In this document: piece by piece, positions 56,417 through 64,000 of the stretch
Numbering within the stretch: the stretch's first letter is position 1
Layout of the letters: the number at the start of each line of letters is the position of its first letter
Assembly: GCA_963697915.1 (NCBI GenBank)
Contig: OY969103.1
Span: forward strand, 496,001 to 560,000
Reading direction: 5' to 3'
DNA length: 64,000 nt
DNA from: VRUE01 sp963697915
GTDB lineage: Bacteria > Actinomycetota > Thermoleophilia > Solirubrobacterales > 70-9
Notes under the pieces: generated by a model
Seen by the model: only the letters and a program-made list of their open reading frames with translations
Database searches by the model: none
Told to the model about the DNA's origin: nothing
Made by a program: the position numbers and the translations under genes

Positions 56417-57853
56417 ATGAAGGTCACCGTCAGCCAGACCCAGATCCCCGCGATCAGCGCCGACCTGCTCGCCGTCGGGCTCTGCGAGGGGGAGCAGCTG
56501 CCGGAGGCGCTGGCCGATGCGCCCGGCGCCGCGAGCGCCGAGGGCGGCGCCGACAGGCTCTCCGCCCTCTTCCCCGAGGGGCCCGCCCGCGCGGTCGTCG
56601 TCGGGCTCGGCAAGCGCGAGGAGCTCGACGCCGAGCGCCTGCGGATCGCCGCCGCGCTGGTCGCGAAAGAGGCCGACAGGCTGAAGGTGAGCTCGCTCGC
56701 CTGGGTGCTGCCCGACGGCGACGACGAGGCGGCCGCCGCTGACGCGCTCGTCACCGGCACGATCCTCGGCGCCTACCGCTTCGACCGCTTCCAGAGCGCC
56801 AACCCCGACTCGCCTCCCCCGCCCCGGCTCGGGTCGCTGACCGTGCTCGGGCCGGAGGCCGTCGCCGCGGCGGCCGAGGCCGGCCGCATCTGCGCCGAGG
56901 CGCAGAACCGGGCCCGCGACCTGCAGAGCCTGCCCTCGAACTTCGCCACGCCCTCCTTCCTCTCGCGCCGCGCCCGCGAGATCGCCTCTCACCACGATGG
57001 GGTCACCGCCGAGGTCCTCGGCGGTGAGGAGATCGCCGCCAAGAAGATGGGCGGCCTGGTCGCGGTCAGCCAGGGCAGCACCGAGGAGCCGAAGCTGATC
57101 GTGCTGCGCTACGAGGGCGGTGGCTCGGGGCCGACGCTGGGCCTGGTCGGCAAGGGCGTCACCTTCGACACCGGCGGCATCTCACTGAAGCCCTCGGCCT
57201 CGATGCACGAGATGAAGATGGACATGTCGGGCGCCGCCGCGGTGCTGGAGGCGGTCGGTGCGATCGCCGAGCTGGGCCTGGAGCTGAACCTGATCGCGGT
57301 CGTGCCCTCGACCGAGAACATGCCCTCGGGCACGGCGATCAAGCCGGGCGACGTGATCACCCAGTACAACGGCACGACGGTCGAGGTCAACAACACCGAC
57401 GCCGAGGGCCGCCTGATCCTCGCCGACGCCCTCGCCTACACGGTCGAGCTCGGCGCCGAGCGGATCGTCGACCTCGCCACCCTGACCGGCGCCGTCCTGG
57501 TCGCGCTCGGCTCCACCTACGCGGCGGTGATCGCCAACGACGACGAGCTCGCCGCCGCGGTGAGCGAGGCCGGCGAGACCAGCGGCGAGCTGGTCTGGCG
57601 CCTGCCCCTGCACCCCGAGTACAAGGCGCTGACCAAGGGCACGGTGGCCGACCTCACCAACGCCGCCGCCAAGCGCAAGGCGGGCACGATCTACGCCGGC
57701 TCCTTCCTCGAGGAGTTCGTCGGCGACACGCCCTGGGCCCACGTCGACATCGCCGGCACCGCCTGGGACGTCGGCCGCCCCTACGTCGGCAAAGACGCCA
57801 GCGGCTTCGGCGTCCGCCTCCTGGTCGAGCTCGCGCGGCGCCTCTCTGCCTAG
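56417..57853 (+). CDS. pepA: Leucyl aminopeptidase (M17)
   Basis: 478 residues. N-terminal macro-like domain (1-170) and catalytic domain with GKGVTFDTGGISLKP, MKMDMSGAAAVLEAV, and the signature NTDAEGRLILADAL. Zinc/manganese hexamer that trims N-terminal residues in the cytosol. It ends exactly one base before the convergent small frame at 57854. A CATAGACT box lies about 15 bases before the start. Confidence 0.95.
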   Translation: MKVTVSQTQIPAISADLLAVGLCEGEQLPEALADAPGAASAEGGADRLSALFPEGPARAVVVGLGKREELDAERLRIAAALVAKEADRLKVSSLAWVLPDGDDEAAAADALVTGTILGAYRFDRFQSANPDSPPPPRLGSLTVLGPEAVAAAAEAGRICAEAQNRARDLQSLPSNFATPSFLSRRAREIASHHDGVTAEVLGGEEIAAKKMGGLVAVSQGSTEEPKLIVLRYEGGGSGPTLGLVGKGVTFDTGGISLKPSASMHEMKMDMSGAAAVLEAVGAIAELGLELNLIAVVPSTENMPSGTAIKPGDVITQYNGTTVEVNNTDAEGRLILADALAYTVELGAERIVDLATLTGAVLVALGSTYAAVIANDDELAAAVSEAGETSGELVWRLPLHPEYKALTKGTVADLTNAAAKRKAGTIYAGSFLEEFVGDTPWAHVDIAGTAWDVGRPYVGKDASGFGVRLLVELARRLSA

Positions 57854-57973
57854 TCAGCCACCCAGGATCATGCAGGTGGCGATGCCGTGGGCGAGCAGCT
57901 TGCCGCTCTCGCGGTGGTGAGCTTGGCTTCGGATGTGGCTGTTTGCGGCCGCGGTAGAGGACGCGGTGCTCAC
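57854..57973 (-). CDS. Doubtful 39-residue frame coupled to the next gene upstream
   Basis: GTG at 57973 overlaps the stop of the 57970-58122 frame as GTGA; it encodes 39 residues ending SGKLLAHGIATCMILGG and stops adjacent to pepA. The tail vaguely recalls thiolase or dehydratase C-termini, so it could be a gene remnant. Weak evidence. Confidence 0.17.
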   Translation of the reverse strand: MSTASSTAAANSHIRSQAHHRESGKLLAHGIATCMILGG

Positions 57974-58122
57974 CGGCGGCCCCGGCGGACGGCCCGGGCG
58001 TTCTTGCCGCTGGGCAGGCGGGTGGATGGGTAGACCAGGTCGGCAAGGATCTCCTCTTCGCTGATCGCGATCCGTGGCGCCTTCAGCGGGTGCTCGTTGC
58101 GGTGTCTGCGAATCGGCCTCAT
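57970..58122 (-). CDS. Small basic protein divergent from the HxlR regulator
   Basis: 50 residues from the ATG at 58122, which has a strong ribosome site (TTGGAGG, 7 bases ahead). Sequence MRPIRRHRNEHPLKAPR, then an acidic helix SEEEILADL and a basic end NARAVRRGRR. No known family; no membrane segment. The 16-bp palindrome at 58153-58168 lies 31 bases upstream, so it should share regulation with the HxlR gene. Confidence 0.42.
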   Translation of the reverse strand: MRPIRRHRNEHPLKAPRIAISEEEILADLVYPSTRLPSGKNARAVRRGRR

Positions 58123-58152
58123 CGCGGGCCTCCAATCGGCTTGCTTGCCATG

Positions 58153-58168
58153 GGTTGCATCAAGCAAC
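58153..58168. promoter_or_regulatory. HxlR-region operator, left copy
   Basis: GGTTGCATCAAGCAAC contains its own TTGC-N5-GCAA dyad and is a perfect inverted copy of 58199-58214, 30 bases away. Located before the small leftward gene. Confidence 0.68.
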
Positions 58169-58198
58169 TCTCTGCTCGTTCCACCGTAGCCGAAGTCG

Positions 58199-58214
58199 GT
58201 TGCTTGATGCAACC
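58199..58214. promoter_or_regulatory. HxlR-region operator, right copy
   Basis: GTTGCTTGATGCAACC, the exact reverse complement of 58153-58168, 21 bases before the HxlR GTG. Two such sites in a divergent promoter suggest cooperative or looped repression by the HxlR dimer. Confidence 0.68.
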
Positions 58215-58235
58215 TTGTGTGCGAAGATCACAGTC

Positions 58236-58718
58236 GTGCTTCGTTACGACTACCCCGGCCAGGTCTGCTCGATCGCCAAGGCGCTCGAGGTGGTCGGCGA
58301 GCGCTGGACGCTGCTGATCGTGCGCGACGTGATGAACGGCAACCGCCGCTTCGGCGAGCTGCAGCGCAGCCTCGGCATCGCCCGCAACGTGCTGGCCGCC
58401 CGCCTGCAGAGGCTTGTCGACGAGGACATCCTCGAGCGCCGCCTCTACCAGGAGAGCCCCGAGCGCCACGAGTACTTCCTGACCGAGAAGGGGCTCGACC
58501 TCTGGCCCGCCCTCGTCGCCCTGCTCGCCTGGGGCGACCGCCACTCGCCCGAGCCCGACGGCCCACCGCTGCTGGTCGTCCACAAGGAGTGCGGCGGCAC
58601 GGTCAGCGACCGCGGCATCTGCGAGAGCTGCGGCGAGCTGCTCCACGCCCGCGACGCGCGGGCAGTGCCCGGGCCGGGCGCCAAAGCGCTAGCTTTGGCC
58701 GGGCGGCCAAACCACTAG
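58236..58718 (+). CDS. HxlR family regulator with C-terminal zinc-ribbon-like tail
   Basis: 160 residues from GTG 58236. The winged helix has the conserved early cysteine (C11, CSIAKALEVVGERWTLLIVRD) and FGELQRSLGIARNVLAARLQRLV. The C-terminal extension holds C119, C129 and C132 (KECGG...CESCG), possibly a metal or redox site. HxlR proteins often sense electrophiles through cysteine, which fits control of the aldehyde dehydrogenase 10 bases downstream. Confidence 0.9.
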   Translation: MLRYDYPGQVCSIAKALEVVGERWTLLIVRDVMNGNRRFGELQRSLGIARNVLAARLQRLVDEDILERRLYQESPERHEYFLTEKGLDLWPALVALLAWGDRHSPEPDGPPLLVVHKECGGTVSDRGICESCGELLHARDARAVPGPGAKALALAGRPNH

Positions 58719-58728
58719 GAGGAGAGAG

Positions 58729-60165
58729 ATGGCGACTGCGGCTGAGGTTCAGAGCAAGGACAAGATCTTCATCGGCGGCGAGTGGGTCGAGCCGCGGGGC
58801 ACGGAGGCGATCGAGGTCGTCAACGCGACCACCGAGGAGGTGATGGGCTCGATCCCGGCCTGCACCCCGGAGGACGCCGACCGCGCGGTGCGCGCCGCGA
58901 ACGAGGCCTTCGAGTCCTGGTCGCAGGCACCGCGCGCGGAGCGCGCCGCCTACCTGAACGCGATCGCCGCCGGGCTCGCCGAGCGCTCCGAGGAGATCGC
59001 CGCGACGATCACCCAGGAGCTCGGCATGCCGCTGAAACTGAGCCAGATCATCCAGGCCGGGCTGCCCACCGCCCAGTTCGCGGCGATGCCGAACCTGATG
59101 GAGGAAATCGCCTGGGAGGAGGAGATCGGCAACTCGCGCGTGCTGCGCGAGGCGGCCGGCGTGCTCGGCGCGATCACCCCCTGGAACTACCCGCTCAACC
59201 AGATCGCCGCCAAGGTCGCGCCGGCGCTGGCCGCCGGCTGCACCGTCGTGCTCAAGCCGAGCGAGGTCGTGCCGCTCAACGCCTTCATCCTCGCCGAGGT
59301 GATCGAGGCCGCCGAACTGCCCGCCGGGGTCTTCAACATGGTCACCGGCACGGGCCCGGTCGTCGGTGAGGCGATCGCCGGCCACCCCGGCGTCGACATG
59401 GTCTCCTTCACCGGCTCGACCCGGGCCGGGAAACGGGTCTCGGAGCTCGCCTCGGCGACGGTCAAGCCGGTCGCGATGGAGCTCGGCGGCAAGTCGCCCA
59501 ACATCATCCTCGACGACGCCGACCTCAGCCAGGCTGTCGTCGACGGGGTCGCCAAGTGCTACCTCAACTCGGGCCAGACCTGCAGCGCCCTGACCCGGAT
59601 GCTGGTGCCAGTCGGCAAGCTGGCCGAGGCCGAGGAGCTCGCCTCGGCGGCCGCCGAGGCCTTCACCCCCGGCGACCCGTTCGAGGAGTCGACCCGGCTC
59701 GGCCCGCTGGTCTCCGAGGTGCAGCGCGAGCGCGTCCGCGGCTACATCGAGAAGGGCGAGGCCGAGGGCGCGAGGCTGGTCACCGGCGGCGCCGCGCCCC
59801 CCGAGGGGCTCGAGCGCGGCTTCTTCGTCCGCCCCACCGTCTTCTCCGACGTCAAGCCGGAGATGACGATCGCCCAGGAGGAGATCTTCGGCCCGGTGCT
59901 CTCGATCCAGCCCTACGAGAACGAGGACGACGCGGTGCGGATCGCCAACGACACCGTCTACGGCCTCGCCGGCGGCGTCTGGTCGGCCGACACCGACCGC
60001 GCGGTCGGGATCGCCAAGCGGATCCGCACCGGCCAGGTCGAGATCAACGGCGGCGTCTTCAACCCGCTGGCTCCCTTCGGCGGCTACAAGCAGTCCGGTC
60101 ACGGGCGCGAGAACGGCCGCTACGCGATCGAGGAGCTGCTGCAGGTCAAGTCGCTGCAGATGTAG
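58729..60165 (+). CDS. NAD(P)-dependent aldehyde dehydrogenase
   Basis: 478 residues. Nucleophile C285 (NSGQTCSA), general base E251 (MELGGKSPN), TPWNYPLNQI, GSTRAGKR, and PFGGYKQSGHGRENG near the end. An AGGAGGAG ribosome site. The chain type is a broad-range ALDH; the substrate is likely an aliphatic or aromatic aldehyde from catabolism. Operon with HxlR upstream and acyl-CoA dehydrogenase downstream. Confidence 0.94.
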   Translation: MATAAEVQSKDKIFIGGEWVEPRGTEAIEVVNATTEEVMGSIPACTPEDADRAVRAANEAFESWSQAPRAERAAYLNAIAAGLAERSEEIAATITQELGMPLKLSQIIQAGLPTAQFAAMPNLMEEIAWEEEIGNSRVLREAAGVLGAITPWNYPLNQIAAKVAPALAAGCTVVLKPSEVVPLNAFILAEVIEAAELPAGVFNMVTGTGPVVGEAIAGHPGVDMVSFTGSTRAGKRVSELASATVKPVAMELGGKSPNIILDDADLSQAVVDGVAKCYLNSGQTCSALTRMLVPVGKLAEAEELASAAAEAFTPGDPFEESTRLGPLVSEVQRERVRGYIEKGEAEGARLVTGGAAPPEGLERGFFVRPTVFSDVKPEMTIAQEEIFGPVLSIQPYENEDDAVRIANDTVYGLAGGVWSADTDRAVGIAKRIRTGQVEINGGVFNPLAPFGGYKQSGHGRENGRYAIEELLQVKSLQM

Positions 60166-60186
60166 CGCTGGCGTAGGCTCCGCCGC

Positions 60187-61332
60187 GTGAATTTCGAGCT
60201 CTCCGACGAGCAGCGACTGCTGCGCTACACGGTGCGGGACTTCGCCCGCGCCGAGGTCGCGCCGGTCGCCGAGGAGCTCGACCGCGAGAAGCGCTTCCCC
60301 TACGAGATCGTCGAGAAGCTCGGCGACCTCGGCCTGATGGGGATTCCCTTCCCGCAGGAGTACGGCGGCGGCGGGGCCGACACCCTCTCCTACGCGCTCG
60401 CGGTCGAAGAGCTGGCCCGGGTCGACTCCTCGGTCTGCATCACGATGGCCGCCCACACCTCGCTGGGCACGATGCCGATCTATCTCTGGGGCACGGACGA
60501 GCAGAAAGACGAGTGGCTGCCGCAGCTCTGCAGCGGCAGGCGCCTCGCCTCCTTCGGGCTGACCGAGCCCGAGGCCGGCTCGGACGCCGGCAACGTGCGC
60601 ACCAGGGCGAAGCTCGACGACGGCGAGTGGGAGATCGACGGCGCCAAGCAGTTCATCACCAACTCCGGCACCGAGATCTCCGGCTGCGTGGCGATCACCG
60701 CCGTCACCGGCGAGGCCGACGGCCGCAAGGAGATCTCAAACCTGATCGTCCCCACCGGCGCGCCCGGCTACGTGATCGGCGAGCCCTACCGCAAGATGGG
60801 CTGGAACGCCTCAGACACGCGGCCGCTCAGCTTCGAGGGCTGCCGCGTCCCGGAGGCCAACCTGCTCGGCCGCCGCGGCGACGGCTTCAAGAACTTCCTC
60901 CACATCCTCGACGGCGGCCGGATCGGGGTCGCGGCGATGGGCGTCGGCCTCGCCCAGGGGGCGCTCGACGAGGCGATCGCCTACGCCAAGGAGCGCCAGG
61001 CCTTCGGCCGGCCGATCGCCAAGTTCCAGTCGATCCAGGCGAAGATCGCCGACCTCTCGGCCCAGATCGAGGCGGCCCGGCTGCTGACCTGGCGGGCGGC
61101 GCTGGAGAAGGACGCGGGCAAATCGTTCACGCTGACCGCGGCCCAGGCGAAGCTGATCACCGGCCGGCTCGCGGTGCGGGCGACCGAGGAGGCGGTGCAG
61201 ATCCACGGCGGCTACGGCTTCATCGAGGAGTACCCGGTCTGCCGCTTCTACCGCGACGCCAAGATCCTCACCATCGGCGAGGGCACCGACGAGGTGCAGC
61301 AGATGGTGATCGCCCGCCAGCTCGGCTGCTGA
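60187..61332 (+). CDS. Acyl-CoA dehydrogenase
   Basis: 381 residues, GTG start at 60187. FGLTEPEAGSDAGN, RKMGWNASDTRPLSFEGCRVP, GRPIAKFQSIQAKIADL, IHGGYGFIEEYPVCRFYRDAKI and catalytic E365 in IGEGTDEVQ, the short/branched-chain type. FAD-linked; passes electrons to EtfAB encoded at 47.6-49.4 kb. 21 bases after the aldehyde dehydrogenase. Confidence 0.94.
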   Translation: MNFELSDEQRLLRYTVRDFARAEVAPVAEELDREKRFPYEIVEKLGDLGLMGIPFPQEYGGGGADTLSYALAVEELARVDSSVCITMAAHTSLGTMPIYLWGTDEQKDEWLPQLCSGRRLASFGLTEPEAGSDAGNVRTRAKLDDGEWEIDGAKQFITNSGTEISGCVAITAVTGEADGRKEISNLIVPTGAPGYVIGEPYRKMGWNASDTRPLSFEGCRVPEANLLGRRGDGFKNFLHILDGGRIGVAAMGVGLAQGALDEAIAYAKERQAFGRPIAKFQSIQAKIADLSAQIEAARLLTWRAALEKDAGKSFTLTAAQAKLITGRLAVRATEEAVQIHGGYGFIEEYPVCRFYRDAKILTIGEGTDEVQQMVIARQLGC

Positions 61333-61336
61333 AAAC

Positions 61337-61352
61337 CCCGCCGATGGGCGGG
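61337..61352. terminator. Bidirectional terminator between the acyl-CoA dehydrogenase and PRC genes
   Basis: CCCGCC-GATG-GGCGGG, flanked by AAAA on the left, which reads GTTTTC after the stem on the minus strand. It lies between two convergent stop codons and could serve both genes. Confidence 0.65.
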
Positions 61353-61357
61353 TGTGG

Positions 61358-61717
61358 TCATGCGGGGCGGGCGGTGATCTCGCCCTCGGGTCGACCGGCC
61401 AGCTCGGCGTGGCGGCCGGCCTTCTCGCTCACCCCATAGTGGGCGCAGATCGCCGCCTCGTGCTCGCGCAGCAGCGGCCGACTGGGGTCGACCGCGGGGG
61501 CGTTGCGCATAGCCTCGCCACCCTGGGCGGTCCAGGCGCGGCCGGCGCCGACGGCGCACTCGCGCATCGGCACCGCGATCTTCTTCGAGCCACGACGGCC
61601 GAGCGCGGCGACGAGCCAGACCGGGTCGCCGCTGGCCGCGTCGAGGTAGAAGCCGTGGACGCTGCCGACCCGGGAGCCGGCGACGTCGTCGAGGTCGATC
61701 CCGCCCCGCCTAGCCAC
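61358..61717 (-). CDS. PRC-barrel domain protein
   Basis: 119 residues, GTG 61717, overlapping the MeaB stop by eight bases. GSRVGSVHGFYLDAASGDPVWLVAAL followed by KKIAVPMRECAVG is the PRC-barrel pattern; the C-terminal part (SRPLLREHEAAICAHYGVSEKAGRH) resembles the tail found in actinobacterial PRC proteins. Binding or scaffold role; no enzyme activity expected. Confidence 0.77.
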   Translation of the reverse strand: MARRGGIDLDDVAGSRVGSVHGFYLDAASGDPVWLVAALGRRGSKKIAVPMRECAVGAGRAWTAQGGEAMRNAPAVDPSRPLLREHEAAICAHYGVSEKAGRHAELAGRPEGEITARPA

Positions 61718-62684
61718 GTTCCTGCCGCTCCATCAGCTCGCTGGCGGCGCTGGCCGGGTCGAGCTCGCGGCGCACGACGCGTTCCAGCAGCGCCGCGGTC
61801 CCGGGGTCGTCGGCGGCGGTCGCCTCCAGCTGCCGCCGCATCCGCGAGGTGGCGATGCCGAGAACCTCGCTGCGCAGGTTGCGCGCGCGGCGCTCCTCGA
61901 GCGTGCCCTCCGCCTCGATGAAGGCACGGTGCTCGTCGATCTTCTCGGCCAGCTCGTCGACGCCCTCGCCGCGGGCCGCCTCGGTGCGCAGGATCGGCAC
62001 CTTCCAGCGGCCCGGCTCGTGCGAGAGGGAGAGCACGCCGCGCACCTCGCGCACCATCGTGTCGGTCATCGGGTGATCGGCCTTGTTGACGACGATCACG
62101 TCGGGAATCTCCATCACCCCCGCCTTCAGCGCCTGGATCGAGTCGCCCGAGCCGGGCATCAGCGCCAGCACGATCGTGTCGGCGTGGTCGACGATGTCGA
62201 TCTCGGCCTGGCCGACGCCGACGGTCTCGATCAGGACGTCGTCCTTGCCGGCGGCGTCCATCGCCAACGCCACCTGCAGAGCCGCCTCGGAGAGGCCGCC
62301 CAGGGCGCCGCGCGAGGCCATCGAGCGGATGAAGACGCCGGGGTCGAGGAAGTGGTCGGAGAGGCGGATCCGGTCGCCGAGCAGGGCGCCGCGGGTGAAG
62401 GGGCTGGAGGGGTCGATCGAGAGCACCGCGACCTGGCGCTCGGCCTTGCGCAGCTCCGCGGTCAGCGCCCCGATCAGGGTGCTCTTGCCGACCCCGGGCG
62501 GGCCGGTGAAGCCGATGATCCGCGCTTTGCCGGTGCGCGGGTAGACCTCGCGGACGAGCTCCCAGCCGGCCGGGTCGTCGGACTCGATCAGCGTGATCGC
62601 CCGCGCCAGGGCGCGCTTGTCACCGGCGACGAGGCGCTCGGCGAGCGGCGCGGACTTGGCGGAGCCTTGGGCGGCGTCGGGCAT
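61710..62684 (-). CDS. meaB: Methylmalonyl-CoA mutase-associated GTPase MeaB
   Basis: G3E GTPase chaperone that protects and reloads B12 in methylmalonyl-CoA mutase. 324 residues: Walker A GPPGVGKSTL, VLSIDPSSPFTRGALLGDRIR, IETVGVGQAEIDIVDHADT, VVNKADHP as the base-recognition loop. Lies about 10 kb from the mutase genes. Divergent from the acyltransferase gene with only two bases between the starts. Confidence 0.94.
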   Translation of the reverse strand: MPDAAQGSAKSAPLAERLVAGDKRALARAITLIESDDPAGWELVREVYPRTGKARIIGFTGPPGVGKSTLIGALTAELRKAERQVAVLSIDPSSPFTRGALLGDRIRLSDHFLDPGVFIRSMASRGALGGLSEAALQVALAMDAAGKDDVLIETVGVGQAEIDIVDHADTIVLALMPGSGDSIQALKAGVMEIPDVIVVNKADHPMTDTMVREVRGVLSLSHEPGRWKVPILRTEAARGEGVDELAEKIDEHRAFIEAEGTLEERRARNLRSEVLGIATSRMRRQLEATAADDPGTAALLERVVRRELDPASAASELMERQERG

Positions 62685-62686
62685 GG

Positions 62687-63370
62687 ATGCGCCAGTCTAA
62701 AGTGCGGCCCGCCGTGATTCGCTTTCTCCGCTTCTGCGCGCGCAACGGGATGCTGACGCCGAAATACGCGCTGCTCCTGGCTCGCTACCTGCGCCGCCGC
62801 CTGCTGACCCCCGCCGGGTGGCGCTGGCGCACCAACGGGCCGCTCTTCCTCGGCGGCGGGTTGGAACTGCAGATCTCGCGTCGCGGCCGGATCGAGTTCG
62901 GCCCCTTCGTCTGGATCGGCCACGGGACGAAGATCCGCTGCCACGAGGGCACGGTCGAGATCGGAGCCAAGACCGTGATGGGCCAGGAGTGCACGATCTC
63001 CGCTTACAAGCGGGTGCGGATCGGCGAGCAGTGCGTGATCGCCGACCGGGCGATGTTCATCGACTTCGACCACGGCGTGGTCGAGGTCGAGCGGCCGATC
63101 CGCGAGCAGGGCATCTACACCCGCGACGTCGAGGTCGGCTCCAACGTCTGGATCGGCTACGGCGCCTGTGTCCTGCGCGGCGTCCGGGTCGGCGACAACT
63201 CGATCGTCGGCACCAACTCGGTGGTGACCAAGGACGTCCCGGCCAACGCCGTCGTCGCCGGCGTCCCGGCCAAGGTCGTGCGCATGCGCGACGCGCCCGA
63301 GCGGCTGCGCTGGCCGAACCCGGTCGAACCCGACCCGGCGGCGCACACCACCCTCCCCCAGCCCGACTGA
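62687..63370 (+). CDS. Hexapeptide-repeat (LbH) acyltransferase
   Basis: 227 residues from ATG 62687 (GTG 62714 is an alternative; the first nine residues look untypical). The left-handed beta-helix has IEFGPFVWIGHGTKI, VEIGAKTVMGQ, VRIGEQCVIADRAMFIDFDHG, and the acetyltransferase hallmark VEVGSNVWIGYGACVLRGVRVGDNSIVGTNSVVTKDVP. WcaF/NodL-like O-acetyltransferases of sugars are closest. A Pro-rich tail ends the chain. Confidence 0.82.
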   Translation: MRQSKVRPAVIRFLRFCARNGMLTPKYALLLARYLRRRLLTPAGWRWRTNGPLFLGGGLELQISRRGRIEFGPFVWIGHGTKIRCHEGTVEIGAKTVMGQECTISAYKRVRIGEQCVIADRAMFIDFDHGVVEVERPIREQGIYTRDVEVGSNVWIGYGACVLRGVRVGDNSIVGTNSVVTKDVPANAVVAGVPAKVVRMRDAPERLRWPNPVEPDPAAHTTLPQPD

Positions 63371-63385
63371 GGTCCGTGCCCGCGC

Positions 63386-63778
63386 TCAGCTGAGGGCGGC
63401 GACCAGGTCGGTCTGAGCGAAGTCGTCGCCGGTGTAGAGCAAAGGCCGACCGGCGAGATGGGCGGTCGCATAGGTCATGCAATCGCCGTAGTTCAGTGCG
63501 GCTGGATGGCGGCCCTTGCCGTAGCGGAGGAAAGCGTCGGCGGATGCCTGCCAGTGGGCTTCGTCGAAAGAGATCACGGCAACCGCATTCCGTTCTAGGA
63601 ACCGCGACACCAGCGCCTGGCCGTGCAAATCGAAACGACCGATCATCACCATGCCGGTCTCGACCAGAGTAGGCGCACCGATCGCCACGTCGACCGCGTC
63701 CGCCGTGGCGTCGAGGAGCCGGTCATGGTCTCCTTCCTCGAGGATCATCGATACGACCGCTGAGCTATCGAGGATCAA
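63386..63778 (-). CDS. vapC: VapC-type PIN-domain toxin
   Basis: 130 residues. PIN acidic residues: D4 (ILDSSA), E40 (TLVET), D99 (NYGDCM), D118/D119 (TGDDF). A metal-dependent RNase that usually cuts tRNA or rRNA. TTG start at 63778 overlaps the antitoxin stop (TTGA), the usual coupled arrangement. Confidence 0.87.
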   Translation of the reverse strand: MILDSSAVVSMILEEGDHDRLLDATADAVDVAIGAPTLVETGMVMIGRFDLHGQALVSRFLERNAVAVISFDEAHWQASADAFLRYGKGRHPAALNYGDCMTYATAHLAGRPLLYTGDDFAQTDLVAALS

Positions 63779-64000
63779 TATCCCTCCGGCCCGTATCCAA
63801 GAATCGCTTCTCTCTCGGCCTTCGTCATTGGTGGCCCACCCCGCAGCTCCTCCGGGATCTGCGGCCAGATCTCCGTTTCCATGAAGCGCCGAAGATCCCG
63901 CCGCCTCTTCTCCTTGCCCACCCGTTCGCTCTCCAACCGGTCGCGCCGCTCTTGCAGCGCCTGGCGCACCGCGCCGGTCTTGCTTTCGCCGGCGAGCTCT
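63775..64000 (-). CDS. vapB: VapB-type antitoxin (N-terminus beyond window)
   Basis: The frame runs to the right window edge without a stop; 75 codons are visible. ELAGESKTGAVRQALQERRDRL matches the VapB (PSK_trans_fac) DNA-binding helix pattern, where TGESKTEAVRxAL is common, and the acidic/aromatic C-terminal part (FMETEIWPQIPEE, ILGYGPEGY) should wrap the toxin. A start at GTG 63969 would remove the DNA-binding part and is unlikely. It overlaps vapC. Confidence 0.78.
   Translation of the reverse strand, partial: ELAGESKTGAVRQALQERRDRLESERVGKEKRRRDLRRFMETEIWPQIPEELRGGPPMTKAEREAILGYGPEGY

Noticed and set aside
58603..60456. 617-codon minus-strand frame
   Set aside because: Antisense of the aldehyde dehydrogenase, whose catalytic residues are intact.

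Overview
High-GC bacterial chromosome, most likely an actinobacterium. The mycobacterial-style C-terminal extension on ATP synthase alpha, the HxlR, TetR and ECF regulators and the general gene content fit Thermoleophilia/Solirubrobacterales, but that rank is inference from style and not a search result. The window is almost fully coding: no gap between genes exceeds about 190 bases. No rRNA, tRNA, CRISPR array, IS element or prophage was seen. Both window ends cut a gene (nadA at the left, a vapB-type antitoxin at the right).

Layout. 1-7.1 kb: NAD synthesis (nadA, nadC) mixed with DNA repair (mutM, and ogt coupled to an ECF sigma factor), a cupredoxin and an AlbA_2 (Schlafen-type) regulator with its own palindrome. 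6-11.5 kb: comF-hpf-secA-prfB, a gene order also known from Bacillus, with prfB read through a programmed +1 frameshift. 11.5-21 kb: sugar-nucleotide and envelope genes (two nucleotidyltransferases, phosphosugar isomerase, UDP-sugar dehydrogenase, LCP ligase, PAP2 enzyme) with ahcY and an M20 peptidase. 21-28.4 kb: complete F1Fo ATP synthase operon, read leftward as atpI-like, B, E, F, H, A, G, D, C. 28.5-33.3 kb: second glycan block (WecA/MraY-like transferase, AsnB, initiating sugar transferase, DUF354). 33.3-40.4 kb: glyA, a lysyl-oxidase-like secreted protein, sua5, prmC, prfA, DUF1385 and rpmE, again an ancient gene order. 40.4-45.9 kb: diguanylate cyclase, a TetR/hydrolase divergon, a PD40 propeller protein and tiny membrane proteins. 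45.9-62.7 kb: acyl-CoA catabolism (ETF dehydrogenase, etfA, etfB, both methylmalonyl-CoA mutase chains, thiolase, aldehyde dehydrogenase, acyl-CoA dehydrogenase, MeaB) interspersed with a secreted metzincin, a HAD phosphatase and pepA. 62.7-64 kb: hexapeptide acyltransferase and a VapBC-like pair.

How the genes work together. The two envelope blocks on either side of the atp operon together offer activated sugars, an undecaprenyl-phosphate entry enzyme, an amidotransferase and an LCP attachment enzyme, which suggests a wall-linked, uronic-acid-containing glycan. The catabolic block links acyl-CoA dehydrogenase through ETF and ETF dehydrogenase to the quinone pool, and feeds propionyl/methylmalonyl units into the mutase. 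A FadR-like palindrome and a CRP-like site lie before etfBA.

Most notable non-coding signals: inverted repeats placed at or directly beside stop codons of many leftward genes; a 21-base sequence present twice as part of hairpins, once inside the start of prmC; a 28-base-arm inverted repeat after atpC; a hairpin covering the atp operon ribosome site; a possible leader peptide overlapping the atpE start; and paired 16-bp palindromes before an HxlR gene.
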